From: Saturnia japonica
Lineage: Eukaryota > Arthropoda > Insecta > Lepidoptera > Saturniidae
Length of the DNA stretch: 64,000 bases
NCBI GenBank assembly: GCA_033032175.1
Contig: CM065316.1
Location: forward strand, 4,620,115-4,684,114
Direction: 5' to 3'
The notes beneath the pieces are model-generated. The model was given only the letters and a program-made list of their open reading frames with translations, was not told where the DNA came from and did not search any database. The number at the start of each line of letters is the position of its first letter. The first letter of the stretch is position 1. Made by a program: the position numbers and the translations under genes. Positions 10,331 to 21,004 of this stretch are shown here, piece after piece.

Positions 10331-12836
10331 CGATGCATCGGCGCCGCTATCAAATAAACAAAAACTGCATGATGGTGTTCTCAAGCTTGGGTGCGAGCTT
10401 TAACTCACGAAATGTTCAACATTATTACTGATTTCTTGAAATTGATAATTCGTTTGCGTTCGGTATTGATTTAAATGTATAAATGTATATTTTATTACCG
10501 TAAAGAATTTTAAATGATAAACTATGTTTATTTGGAAGTTATAATTCTTAGGTGCGTTTAGTAAGAGGTAAAATTAAAAGCTGCGCGCACAACATGTGAC
10601 GGAAGTGTAACAGGATGAAGTTAGCCATCAATAGTAATAAAGTAAAATCATTCCACTCCCTTTTTTTAATACTGTAAAAATAAATTACAATAATGTTAAC
10701 ATTTAAAATAATTAATTTAAAATTATAGATACATTTATTTTAAATATTTTTACACTTTTACACAATTTAAAAAGGCAGTATTATCGTTAATGGCTAAATT
10801 CGTCTTATTAACATGCGACACACCTTTTTTAGATATATTTTTGTTGTCTTGCCACACATAATTATAAACTACGTGCGTACATACTTATGCATACTACATA
10901 TTTTATTCCGCACCTCTTCCTATACAAACTGCTATATTTGTAATAAACATACCTATGTATTACCAACTTTCCATTAATCTTCACGCGTTAATATAAATTA
11001 AGTTTAGTAAATATTCTTAGCTTTAGACATTATATTACGAGTCTAAAACGTTTCCATAAAAAATGAAAGTTGATTTATTATGAAACGTACCTACTAAAAC
11101 TTTATACATTTTTATTTCTATTTGAAACAAGTTTTGTTCGTTATTGCGTTAACAAGAAGCTTGTCACGTTGCTGTTTTTTTTTAATATAACATATTTAAT
11201 ATCACTGCAATCTGTAATACATACTCACTATATACGGAGCATAACAGCGTGTTCGTTTAATTGACTAATAAATAGATCGAAAGTAACTTTTCCGTGTCAC
11301 TAATCAAAATTGTTTAGTTGTAAAGCGGGATTTTTTAATCCGAGGGAGTAAATTGACAATCACTAATGTCAATCTTGTAAGTGATGTTACCACATTAATT
11401 TTTGTAGTGGTTTACTACCGTTTATTTTACATATCAATTAAGTATTTCAATCCTAAGATTTTAAATTTACTATTATAATTACATAATTTAATAAAATATA
11501 AAAGGTTCGTAGGGCAAACTGCTTACAAAATGAAACTATAAAAAGAACGCTTCCTAATGGTTCCTTTTACGCTGTACTTATTAAGCAATAAAGAAGGATT
11601 TTTTAAATTCAACCCCTAAGGTCACCACTTTAAAGGGAGGATAAGGGATGAATGTTTGTATGATAATCAGTCATTTTTGTAAATAGATTTATGAAAATTG
11701 ATATTTGGTAATTAAGAAAGTAAAAAAGATGGGCCATAACTCAACTATAAAACGAGCGAAGCTGCAGAAAAAGCGCTAGTAGTATATAGAAATTGATACA
11801 ACGATACAGGTGTGAAATCAAAAGGTCATTTTATCCTAGATTTTTTGTCTAAATTGTGAAAATATCATTAAAAGATGTTGAGATTTGTCTGAGTTTGCTA
11901 TTAAAATATTGTATAATATAATATATATATGGCATTAGGTAATAACTAATGAGGAAAAAAGATACCCCCTATACTATGATTGTTACACATATTAGGTCCC
12001 TATATATATACATTACATAATATATTTATTATTTGATATTTACTTCATTCAAAATACTTAAATAAATTCAATATAATTTGAAATTCTATGCTACACTTTG
12101 CGTCAGTGAATCATACATAAATAATATTATCTATTCTTATTTCTAACAAAATACAGTTTTGTAGGCTGATTTATTATTTTAACACCGTCTACTCAACTTT
12201 TCTCTTGTTCTGTCAAATATTATAATAATATTAAATTTTACCATATATATTGTATTACTATTTTATTCGGAATTCACGTATAGGTACACTAATTAATTTG
12301 TAAATAATAGAAGAAAAAAAAACTGACTTCTTACTGTTGCAACCTAATGGGAATATTTTATCTTTTAAGTACCTATATAAAAATTGTGTATATTTTTGTG
12401 TGCATATGTTACTGATCGTCTGACTTCTGAACAAACCGACGAATGAACTCATACTCCTATGATATATTTATTTTGCTTTATCGAGGCGATGGTACATATC
12501 CGAAAGGTGGCGCTGTGATCGACCCATTTACTACCAGAAAGAGCAGAACAACATCTGCCTTATAGATTTCAGACTGCTGTTTGTCATTATATTCCGATAA
12601 AGGTTCTGTATAGTAGACCCTGAAAACAGCCTTAATTTTAAGTAAATACAAATCCACAACATCAACCAACTAACTTAATTATTCATTGGTCTAAATAAGT
12701 AAAATATTGAATGTACATAATATGTTACAATGAGTATTTTAATGGTATCACAGCCCTGACTACTTAGTGTTATCATACTTTGAATCGTTCCCTTTATGTG
12801 TTGTTTAATTAATCGGATCTTAGCGGAGAGAAAATA
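10331..12836. other. No firm feature; one weak frame
   Basis: Mostly AT-rich. A minus-strand frame at 12478-12669 (63 codons from a TTG) includes YKADVVLLFLVVNGSI and might be coding, but has no recognisable domain and no clear splice sites. Confidence 0.4.
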
Positions 12837-12898
12837 AAAATGTTCGGCGCACGCGCAGAATCCGTGGAGCGCGCTTCGGTTAATTATAAACAGTGACA

Positions 12899-12928
12899 AT
12901 GGACAGTTCGTCACACGATCTAAATCAA
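12899..12928 (+). CDS. Candidate first coding exon (MDSSSHDLNQ)
   Basis: ATG at 12899 sits in a good insect start context (GTGACAATGG) and is followed by ten codons, MDSSSHDLNQ, ending exactly at a good 5' splice site (GTATGT at 12929). Upstream is a short CpG-bearing stretch (CGGCGCACGCGC, GGAGCGCGC) as in a 5' leader. An 18-codon upstream frame begins at 12840 and stops at 12894-12896, two bases before the ATG. No TATA box or initiator was identified with confidence. The downstream exon was not found; the Jockey insertion and repeats from 13.4 kb would lie in the intron. The exon is short enough that chance is a serious alternative. Confidence 0.3.
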
Positions 12929-13413
12929 GTATGTATTAAAGTTTAATTCGTATTTGCATTGTTAGCGATGATTAATGTTCTTTTCATTTGATTTTTTATT
13001 GTACCGATCTGATTATGGATTTGCGGATCGATTCATATCTTTCTAATTTGCCTCATATCTATCTCTATACATGGAGGAAAATTTGAAAAGGAACGAAAAA
13101 TAAGTTTTCAATTCTGACTAACAGAGATTGGCAGCGTTCAGACGAACAAACAATTTTTTTTTTTTTTGAGTTTTATAATGTTATTATACAGACCAACAAT
13201 TTTCATTTATATGACGTCTCGCTAAGATATGAACAATTATTTTTGAATTTTATAGCCCAGTAAAAAAAAAAACTGGGATAAAAGCATGTTTTTAATTCGG
13301 GTAATAAGCAAGATAGCTTAGATATGTGTCAAACATGCTAATCCGTTCACTCGTTTTAACGTGATTGAGTAACAAACAAACCAAATCACTTTCGCGTTTA
13401 TTGTATTAATTAG
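12929..13413. other. No recognisable feature
   Basis: AT-rich with poly-T and poly-A runs; would be intron if the exon at 12899 is real. Confidence 0.4.
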
Positions 13414-13716
13414 GACTAACGGTCGCCCAATAATCGAAATTCGACCAGCGACTTTTTAATCATAGACTATTTTCTGTTTGACATTTGCAGTATGAACCTA
13501 AACAATGAACATTATATCACTTGCTGTCACTTTTCATTCAGGTTAGGATTCGCAGTATTAATTTATTTAATATAATATATTATATTAGTAATAGATATTA
13601 GAGATAAATTTTAGCTTTCTGCACTCCTTCTCCAAATAAACTTTAACCATGCTAAATTCCACAGACTTCCGTGCATGTAATATGCTTAAAAAGGTGTCCG
13701 AAGTTTTCTTCTCGCG
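13414..13716 (+). repeat. Repeat family A, copy 2, 5' part (split by Jockey)
   Basis: Contains GGTCGCCC, TCGACCAGCGACTTTTT, AATCATAGAC, ATTTTCTGTTTGACATTTGC, CACTTGCTGTCACTTTTC and TTCTGCACTCCTTCTCC. It lacks the GAGTGACAA..TTTTGGGGGGTCTAAG block of other copies. Its 3' end resumes at 17072 after the Jockey insertion. Confidence 0.8.
13706..13716 (+). repeat. Target-site duplication, left
   Basis: TTCTTCTCGCG, identical to 17061-17071 directly after the Jockey poly(A). It marks the insertion point within repeat family A. Confidence 0.9.
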
Positions 13717-16530
13717 ACCTTTCTTAAAGATCACCAAGTAGATGTTCTTTTAGTGCAGGAGACGCTCTTAAAGCGTGCTAAACGTGATCCAAAAATCGCG
13801 AACTACAATATTGTAAGAAATGACCGGGCCGGCCGCGGGGGCGGCACTCTCATTTATTACAAACGATCGTTATATTGTACGCCGGTAGATCCTACGATAC
13901 TTACCAATATGGAAGTATCCGTGTGTAGACTAGGAATGACCGACCACCCGTCCATAACGTTAGTCTCAGTTTATCTCTCGCCGAGGAAAGAGCCTCTCAG
14001 GTCTGACCTAGAAAAGCTACTTTCGCTCGGTGAATCGGTCATTATAGCGGGTGACCTCAATTGTGGACACACTTCGTTTGGCAATTGGAGAGACTCCAGT
14101 AATGGGGTTAAACTCGAAGAGCTAACGAACGTGCTAAACTTTGATGTCATAGCGCCACCCACTCCCACCCACTTTCAAGACAACTGTATGCCGACAGTGC
14201 TTGATGTAGCTCTCATTAAAGGTATCGCGCTTCGGTTACGACTCATTCGGGTCGTACACGAGCTCGACTCCGACCACCGTCCGGTCATCATGCAGCTAGG
14301 TCAACCAGACGACTCTAGCCCTCCTTCGGTCCAAGTGGTTGACTATGCCAAGCTAAAACATTATCTTGCGGACAGGCCGTCCTCGTCCAGCTTAGATAGG
14401 ATCCCGGACGTATTGGGGTCCGTTGCGGACGTAGATCTCGCGATCGATTCCCTGGTCGACCACCTGCAGGCCGGCATCGGAGAGGCCTCGAGAGAGGTCG
14501 AAGAGGCGAGCGATCGCCGCTTCGTACTCCCTGCCGACGTGCGGGCGTTGTTGACGGAAAAGAACGCGGCGACTCGTGCGCACGACCACTATCCGACCGA
14601 GGAAAACCGCGCACGTTTACGCGCACTTCAAAGATCGGTTAGAGCCCGTATATTAGAACTCAGAAGTCACAGATGGGACGCCCTCGTCGAAGGGCTAAGG
14701 CCGTCGCATCTGGCTTACTGGAAATTAGCTCACAGCCTCAAAATAGAGGCTTCTTATCTTATGCCCCCCCTCGAGAGGGGTCCCGGTATACCGCTCGCCT
14801 TCGATAGCAGCGACAAGGCGGAGTGCCTCGCCACTTGTTTGGAGAGCCAGTGCTCTCCGAACAGTGTCGATGCAAATACCGACCGGGTCGAGGGTATCGA
14901 TGGATGCGTGCGGGAGCTGGATAAGCTCCCCGCGACAGACTCCCTGTCCCCAGTCACGTCTGAGGAGGTTCTTTCCATTATAAAAAGCCTTAAGCTTAGA
15001 AAAGCACCAGGTCCCGACGGGATCAGGAATGAAGTACTTAGACTTCTTCCCGATCGCCTCATAGCTCTTTTGGTCTGCATCTTCAATGTAGCCATAGCCC
15101 ACTGCCATTTTCCAGCCGCCTGGAAAAAGGCCATAGTCATAGGTATCCGTAAGCCCGGCAAGAGCGCGTCGCTTCCCGACAGCTATCGCCCCATCAGTCT
15201 CCTAAATACTTTAGGGAAAATGTACGAGCGGATCCTTCTGAACCGTCTCAAGTCAGTAATAGAGGAGAAAGACCTCTATCCGCCTGAGCAATTCGGTTTC
15301 CGTGCTAGATATTCTTGCACTCATCAAGTGCACCGCCTCACGGAGCACGTTGCATTTAATTTTGCTGAATTATATAAACCCCGCCGTACACTTGCGGTCT
15401 TTTTCGACGTTGCCAAGGCCTTCGATAAGGTCTGGCACGAGGGATTGATCTACAAGTTGTATCACTTTGAAGTCCCCGATAGGCTAATTAAAATAATTCG
15501 CGACTATCTAACAGATCGCACCTTTCGCTATAGAGTGGAAGGTGAATTGTCCACGCCCCGTCCAATACGCTCAGGCGTTCCCCAAGGTTCGATCCTGGCT
15601 CCTAGCCTATTTAACCTGTACGTCAGTGACCTACCTCGACTCCCGGAGGTCGAGGTAGGCCTATACGCTGACGATACAGTCTTATATGCCTCAGATAGGA
15701 ATAGATCCCACCTCAGACACAAAGTCCAACGCTCCGTGACCACTCTCGGGAAGTGGTTTAACGAGTGGCGTATAGCCGTTAATCCCTCGAAGAGCGCCGC
15801 GATGCTCTTCGATGCGGATTCGTCACAGATACCGTGGAAGCTTAAACCTGTTAAGCTCTACGATAATCCGATTCCGTATGTAAGAGAGACCAAATATCTA
15901 GGGGTAACCCTAGATAGTAGGCTCTCTTTTAGACCCCACATCCGTAAGGTTAGGAACAGGGCCGCGTGGGTCCTGGGCCGGTTGCATCCTCTGTTGTGTT
16001 CGGTGAGTAAAATGTCCACGCGACATAAGCTCACGCTCTACAAGACGTGTATTCGACCAATTTTGACATACAGTTGCGCCGTGTTCGCACATATGTCCGA
16101 GTCGAGTTTCAAACGGTTACAATCGATACAGAATAGGTTCCTCTATCGTCTCACCGGGGGCCCGTGGTATGTTCGAAGCGTAGATCTCCATAGAGATATG
16201 GAGCTTCCTTCGATACATGCCTACGTTAAACAGCTCTCCCGTTCGTATTTCGACACCGCGTCGAACCACGCGAATCCGTTAATAAAAACAGCCGCCACTT
16301 ATGTTCCGGCACCCACGGACATCCGGTGCAAACGCCGGCCGCGCAATATTTTTATTGATCCCGACGATCACATCGAAAATTCGAATAAATATTACACATC
16401 CGTCTCTCCAAACAGAGCGTGCCAGCGCCCACGCCCGCGAAACCACCGTTCTCTCCGCAGAGGGCGGGCGGTCAATTTCGCTCCAGCACACCCGTCACGT
16501 CCACCCTCTCTAGCGGTAACCCAAGCCTAG
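13717..16530 (+). CDS. ORF2: endonuclease and reverse transcriptase (N-terminally truncated)
   Basis: The frame is open from the truncation point to the TAG at 16528-16530, about 937 codons. Counting from the GTG at 13753 as residue 1: an APE-type endonuclease covers about 1-180, with the catalytic Glu in QET (3), GDLN (100-103) and SDHRP (173-177). A linker follows to about 400. Reverse transcriptase has KAPGPDGI (417-424), YRPISLL (478-484), motif A FFDVAKAFDKVWH (catalytic D552), motif B SGVPQGS (607-613) and motif C YADD (638-641). The tail is rich in Arg and Pro. It nicks target DNA and reverse-transcribes its own RNA onto it. The GTG is not the real start; the true start is lost with the 5' end. 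There are no frameshifts or internal stops, unlike every other LINE here. Jockey clade is inferred from motif style. Confidence 0.92.
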   Translation, partial: TFLKDHQVDVLLVQETLLKRAKRDPKIANYNIVRNDRAGRGGGTLIYYKRSLYCTPVDPTILTNMEVSVCRLGMTDHPSITLVSVYLSPRKEPLRSDLEKLLSLGESVIIAGDLNCGHTSFGNWRDSSNGVKLEELTNVLNFDVIAPPTPTHFQDNCMPTVLDVALIKGIALRLRLIRVVHELDSDHRPVIMQLGQPDDSSPPSVQVVDYAKLKHYLADRPSSSSLDRIPDVLGSVADVDLAIDSLVDHLQAGIGEASREVEEASDRRFVLPADVRALLTEKNAATRAHDHYPTEENRARLRALQRSVRARILELRSHRWDALVEGLRPSHLAYWKLAHSLKIEASYLMPPLERGPGIPLAFDSSDKAECLATCLESQCSPNSVDANTDRVEGIDGCVRELDKLPATDSLSPVTSEEVLSIIKSLKLRKAPGPDGIRNEVLRLLPDRLIALLVCIFNVAIAHCHFPAAWKKAIVIGIRKPGKSASLPDSYRPISLLNTLGKMYERILLNRLKSVIEEKDLYPPEQFGFRARYSCTHQVHRLTEHVAFNFAELYKPRRTLAVFFDVAKAFDKVWHEGLIYKLYHFEVPDRLIKIIRDYLTDRTFRYRVEGELSTPRPIRSGVPQGSILAPSLFNLYVSDLPRLPEVEVGLYADDTVLYASDRNRSHLRHKVQRSVTTLGKWFNEWRIAVNPSKSAAMLFDADSSQIPWKLKPVKLYDNPIPYVRETKYLGVTLDSRLSFRPHIRKVRNRAAWVLGRLHPLLCSVSKMSTRHKLTLYKTCIRPILTYSCAVFAHMSESSFKRLQSIQNRFLYRLTGGPWYVRSVDLHRDMELPSIHAYVKQLSRSYFDTASNHANPLIKTAATYVPAPTDIRCKRRPRNIFIDPDDHIENSNKYYTSVSPNRACQRPRPRNHRSLRRGRAVNFAPAHPSRPPSLAVTQA

Positions 16531-16752
16531 GTCCGTTCCTCGGTGTGAAACCCTTGGGTCAGGCAACCGCCCGCGCGATACAAGTGACACTGTACGTGCA
16601 TCACTTAGCTACCTACATACAACACTACACACGTATGAACATACACACGTGCACACCACACAGGTACATAGGTTCTGTGAGGGACCTTTTTTTTTTCTTT
16701 TTTTACGCTAGTTAGTTAGCGCTAGTTAGTGTAGAAACATTCCGATTATTGA

Positions 16753-16812
16753 ATACACATACGCACGGTTCCTTCCTTCCTCCCAGGAGGAAGGGAACGT
16801 GCCTATGTGTAT
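16753..16812 (+). promoter_or_regulatory. Long hairpin in the Jockey 3' UTR
   Basis: ATACACATA at 16753 pairs with TATGTGTAT at 16804-16812. Inside it GCAC pairs with GTGC, GTTCC with GGAAC, and CTTCCTCC with GGAGGAAG, leaving a TTC bulge on the 5' side. The hairpin is kept in the copy at 53448-53506 with compensatory base changes, so the pairing itself seems to matter. In non-LTR elements the 3' UTR is bound by the element's own reverse transcriptase; that role here is inference. Confidence 0.65.
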
Positions 16813-17060
16813 ATTTAGTTAGCTCGAATCGTAGGTGTAGGGATTCGAATAGATCGCGACCTATTTGCGAACGCGACGACCGCCCGAGCCGAGGTCCGGC
16901 CACTTTGGCACCCTCGTGCGAGTCGTCCACAAAACTTTCGCGGCTGAGTGCCCTCTGCGCTCGCCCCCAAGTCCGGTGAAGCTGTAAAAGCCGCAGCGGC
17001 TTTAGGGCCCCTAAGGCTAACAGTGTAGTCAGTTCTAAAAAAAAAAAAAAAAAAAAAAAA

Positions 17061-17071
17061 TTCTTCTCGCG
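17061..17071 (+). repeat. Target-site duplication, right
   Basis: TTCTTCTCGCG, identical to 13706-13716. Confidence 0.9.
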
Positions 17072-17090
17072 TATTAATATTATGATTTAT
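17072..17090 (+). repeat. Repeat family A, copy 2, 3' remainder
   Basis: TATTAATATTATGATT continues the 3' end of family A (other copies end CACGTATTAATATATAG). Joined to 13414-13716 it recreates the pre-insertion site. Confidence 0.7.
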
Positions 17091-17351
17091 GGAGAAAGGT
17101 TATGAGCTATATTTTAACTTCATGCTACGACTCTAATGATCAAATGAGCTCTAATGCGATTGCCTAAACTAAATATATCATTTACGTCGAAGTAGTCACT
17201 TTAAGTTTTCTACCAGTAATTCAACATTAAACGCGAGTGGAACCATAGTGCAAGGCTAGTTTCAAAGTAAGTGTCTCTTTTTATGCTCATAATTATTTAA
17301 ACGTCACCAAAACCGTCTTAGTCAAAATTTAATTCATAGCGATTAATTAAT

Positions 17352-17700
17352 AGTACCGATCGCCCTAAACTCGAAATTCGACCAGTGACTTTTTGATCAT
17401 AGACAATTTTCTATTTGACATTTACAGTATTCATAAACAATGAGTATCATCTACATCACTTGCTGACACTTTTCGTTGAGTGACAACGTCAATATTTTGG
17501 GGCTCTAAGTTCAATGAAAACTGTCGTGTTAGGATTCGCAGTATTAATTTAATATATTAGTAACAGATATTATAGATAAATTTTAGCTTTCTGCACTTCT
17601 TCTCCATATAAACTTTAACCGCGCCAAATGTCATAGTATTCTGTGTACTCAACGCTTAAAATTGTACCGAAAGCTTTTGCTGCACGTATTAATATATAGA
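17352..17700 (+). repeat. Repeat family A, copy 3
   Basis: Nearly full length: CCGATCGCCCTAAAC, GACCAGTGACTTTTTGATC, CACTTGCTGACACTTTTCG, GTTAGGATTCGCAG, GCACGTATTAATATATAG. It lies 260 bp beyond the split copy 2 in the same orientation. Confidence 0.8.
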
Positions 17701-17828
17701 TTATTAGACGTAATCATTGAAATTACAATAGGTATTATATTCTGCTGTATGTAAATATTAGAGTTTTGATACAAATACCACGATAAGATTGTGCATTTTC
17801 TATTAAAAAAATGTAAATAATAAAACAA

Positions 17829-17948
17829 CTTTTAAAAAACAAGCTTTTATTCAACATTTCAATAATTGTAATAGCTTGTTACCCTTTTAATTTGTGCTAA
17901 AAGCATTTAAAATTATTGAAATACTGAATAAAAGCTTGTTTTAAAAAG
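17829..17948. repeat. Imperfect inverted repeat with ~38-bp arms
   Basis: Arms 17829-17867 and 17911-17948 are near reverse complements, centred on AACAAGCTTTTATTCA, with a 43-base spacer. The right arm runs straight into repeat family C. The same block recurs at 33630-33660 and, in part, at 27460-27480. It could be two head-to-head family C starts or a small foldback element. Confidence 0.65.
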
Positions 17949-18190
17949 TATTCTTTATTCAATTTTTTTATGTTCGTCTTAGCAAACCCTTTCTTTTGAT
18001 ACCCATATCATGGGGGTGGATAAAGAATAACTGGTCCAATATCTTTGGGTGTCCGCTATATTGGATTTAGAATGCACGTAGATAACCATGAATTGTCATC
18101 CAAACTATTATGTATGGAAAATTTAACTCAAACAGTTGAGAATCACTATTTTAAAATTCAGTTGTAAAATTTGACCCATACTAACCAATG
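17945..18190 (+). repeat. Repeat family C, copy 1
   Basis: Matches the reverse complement of 33400-33662: TTTGATACCCATATCATGG, TGGTCCAATATCTTTGGG, GTTGGATTT-like text and TTTTAAAATTCAGTT. Non-coding dispersed repeat. Confidence 0.7.
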
Positions 18191-19255
18191 ATATTATGAT
18201 ACGACATTGACGCTCTTTACATGGCATCGTGAATAAGCGGCAATTACCCTCAGTTCATTTTCGTTTTGTTACCGTTGGGCGCGAGAACAAACTTTTATCC
18301 TTTTTTGACTACAGTGTTTCCGCCTTACGCTGTGATTTGCTATTCCTTTTGTTATAACATGCTAATAACAATATTTGTACCGTTTTCAAATTGCTTTTAG
18401 TGAGAGTATAACGCGTCTATATAAAAAACGTCAGTGATACTAACAAGGCAAGGCAAGGCGATGAAAGTGTTCTAAGTTAATGTGCGCATACCCGCCAAGA
18501 TTTTTGTTATAGTACAACCTATTGCACATTTCGGAGATACCGGGAACGAAGTTGCCGTGGACGAAAGCTTACATAATATAAAAAATAATGTTTCTATGTG
18601 TTTATACATCGTTCATCTGATTCAATTGAAAATTCGTACAGTTGTAGCGTGCACACACCCGCAAATGTTCTGTAGTAGTACAACTAGTTTCTAATAGATG
18701 GCGCATATGTCGTTTCATTTCGAAGACAACAGAAACGACGTCGCTGGTTTTTGAATTTCACTACTAATTTAACCAACCATAATATGAGCTAGAATTGGTA
18801 ACAGACGCACTATATATAACGCACTTTTATATAAGATATAGATATAAAAATATGTGTACAAGGCATAAGGAACATAATTTGTATTAGGTACTGTATTTAA
18901 GTAGTCTTCCATTCCAGTATAACTAAAAAGGCTAAATGATGCCGCTCTGCAGATTTGTTTCAAGTATGGGTCTGAGAAGCTATTTTTAGATATTATAATT
19001 CTCCGTTGCAAAGGACAATAGCTTAGCCTGGATCAGACTAAAAGCATCGACTATTTTCTCATTAAATAACACAATCCTGTAATCAAAAGTACCTAACTAA
19101 AATAGATTTAAATTTTTAAACTTGGGAGTTGGCACCTTTGTTTTCAAAGTACATATGCAATTAGTATATAAATATCGAAATTTTTTAAACCTTCCTTTCC
19201 TTTAGACCTTGGGAGGCTGCCAATTTAAGAAGATACTATATATATATATAGAATC
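18191..19255. other. No recognisable feature
   Basis: AT-rich; chance frames only. Confidence 0.5.
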
Positions 19256-19500
19256 TATCTTTGGAGTGACAACACAAAATAAGTCCCAAAATTTTTATCC
19301 CGCAACCCGTGTACAGAATAAGTATTAACGTGAATTTATTTAACTGTCTTTAATTTTTTTTGATTGTGTAAATATAATTTAACGTTATTTAAAAAGAATT
19401 TACATTTTAATCATAGTTGTGTCTCACTTCAACTTCATCATGCCACATTTACGTCACATGATGCGTGCGCAGATCTCAATTATAATATCTACCAAGCACG
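19256..19500 (+). repeat. Repeat family D, copy 1
   Basis: Shares CAAAATTTTTATCCCGC near its start and CTTCATCATGCCACATTT plus CGTCACATGATGCG near its end with 45203-45460, at the same spacing and orientation. Confidence 0.7.
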
Positions 19501-20084
19501 TTAAAAGAAATTTAACTTAGTAAAAACAAAATAAAGCTATTCAGTTCAGCAAGACTAAGAACCCGAACTGTTATAGTTAACTCAAGTCCTAGGGCCTCAA
19601 GTCCGTTAATTACAAATCTGTTTCAAATAAAACGCAGACTTCAAAGTATAAGGGTAGCTAGGAGGCGAGGTAGAACTCTTCGAGCGTTGATGTTTACTTA
19701 CTTGTTACGCCAATCGGCTCACTTTTTGTTCAATTTATTGCGTGTGGGAGTTTCACGCCTTACCTCCGCTTTGCCCTTATTTATTTATATTTCTTCGTTT
19801 TACTTTTATTACATATATTTCCGTTATTTTCACACAAATTATACACTATTTCTATACATATGTTGTTTTTGAGCACAACTCGCCTATTCTTATTCTAGTA
19901 CATACTATTACATTCTTACAACTATTTACTTCTAAAACGGGTACATAAAAAAAAATTACAATTACTTTAAAATTGTAATTATATGAAAAATTTACTAACT
20001 CGCACGCCGGGTACTAGTTGTAAGGACAACTTTGTCAGGGTTGTTTTTCTACGTTCGTGCACAAAAGCTTATCTAAAAAATAAC

Positions 20085-20190
20085 TACGTAGTTATACCTA
20101 ACTGATGATAGGAGCGAAGATGGCAGAGTAATACGCTAAGCCTAAAGGGACTAGCTCTCAAGTGCAGCTGCCGGAACACAACTATAAATG
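20085..20190 (-). repeat. SINE fragment (Metulj-like tail)
   Basis: Contains ACGCTAAGCC, AGCTCTCAAGTGCAGCTGCC and GGAACACAACTAT, the reverse complement of the tail at 47290-47580. Confidence 0.5.
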
Positions 20191-20568
20191 CTTCGCTACA
20201 GTTTTCCAACTCGAGTATATACAAAACATTGTGTATTGTTAGAAACCTTAAAATATAATTTATAAATTGAGAATGTTAAAAATATAGCGCGTAGTATCAG
20301 TGCATTAAAAGTAAAGTGTCCATTTGTATAAAATCGAATCCCAAAGTCTGAGTTTTTAGGGTAGGAAACCATTGTGATGAAACTGCAGCATAATTGAAGG
20401 ACGTATTCTTCACTAGCGCATGTTTGATTAGCTATTATGCATTAATTTAAATGTCTGTCAATAAGCACATATAAGTTTGTTCACGCTAACCATGCCATCC
20501 TTGGCAATATCATCACTAAGCATCAGGTGAAATTTTTTGTTTTGTTTGTTTTTGTTTTTGAGGATAAA

Positions 20569-20638
20569 ATTTCATACACGACCATTTAATTCCAAACTAA
20601 GCAACGCTTGTATTATGGTTACTAAACAGCTGATATAC

Positions 20639-20671
<33 letters not shown>

Positions 20672-21004
20672 ATAGATATGTGGGATAAAGGGCGTCATAG
20701 CGCGGCAACATTGTTAGAAGTAATGTTTAAGTTAATAGTCTGGCAAGACAGCGGAACTGTAATGGGGGAAGGACGTAAATAAATTTTCGATGACGATTAA
20801 TTGTAAAGATATAAAAAAGATTAAAAGAACTTAGTATGATTGTTTGCTTTATTCTGAACACACTAACACACATCCCACAGATATTTAACACCCAGACATA
20901 CAACTATCAATTATGCCCATCACACAAAAGTCAGTCATGGGCGGGGCTCGAACCCGCAACCTCTCGCTCAATAGTAGGGTTTACTACCACTGCGCCACGA
21001 GGCC
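20569..21004 (-). repeat. tRNA-derived SINE, family 2, copy A (interrupted)
   Basis: The minus-strand head begins GGCCTCGTGGCGCAGTGG (box A at 20998-20988) and has box B GGTTCGAGCCC (20954-20944). The tail block CGACCATTTAATTCCAAAC at 20579 is also in the copy at 32198-32397. Relative to that copy, about 200 bp, including a TA run, is inserted between tail and head. The head is tRNA-like but carries no convincing anticodon arm. Confidence 0.65.
20637..20666. repeat. (TA)n microsatellite
   Basis: About 13 TA units inside the interrupted SINE. Confidence 0.85.

Larger units (their letters stand above)
13717..17060 (+). mobile_element. Jockey-type non-LTR retrotransposon, 5'-truncated
   Basis: A 3344-bp element bounded by identical 11-bp target duplications (13706-13716 and 17061-17071). 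It consists of the 3' part of ORF2, a roughly 500-bp 3' UTR and a 24-A tail (17037-17060). It is GC-richer than the surroundings. ORF1 (gag-like) and the first part of the endonuclease are missing, the usual result of incomplete target-primed reverse transcription. The open ORF2, perfect duplication and long A tail indicate a recent insertion. Two more copies of its 3' end lie at 32475-32998 (plus) and 53237-53735 (minus). Confidence 0.93.

Noticed and set aside
13753..13755. GTG as the start codon of the 925-residue frame
   Set aside because: The frame is open upstream to the truncation point at 13717 and those codons (FLKDHQVDVLLV) continue the endonuclease domain; the real start was lost.
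14315..16491. Antisense frames of 60-135 codons inside the Jockey element
   Set aside because: They overlap the strong sense ORF2 and arise from its GC-rich codons.
16301..16979. Plus-strand frames of 70-98 codons around the Jockey 3' UTR
   Set aside because: They overlap the ORF2 end or the 3' UTR hairpin and have low-complexity composition.
20930..21004. A tRNA gene
   Set aside because: Box A and B are good, but a family 2 SINE tail follows at 20.6 kb and the same unit recurs at 32.2-32.4 kb; no convincing anticodon stem.
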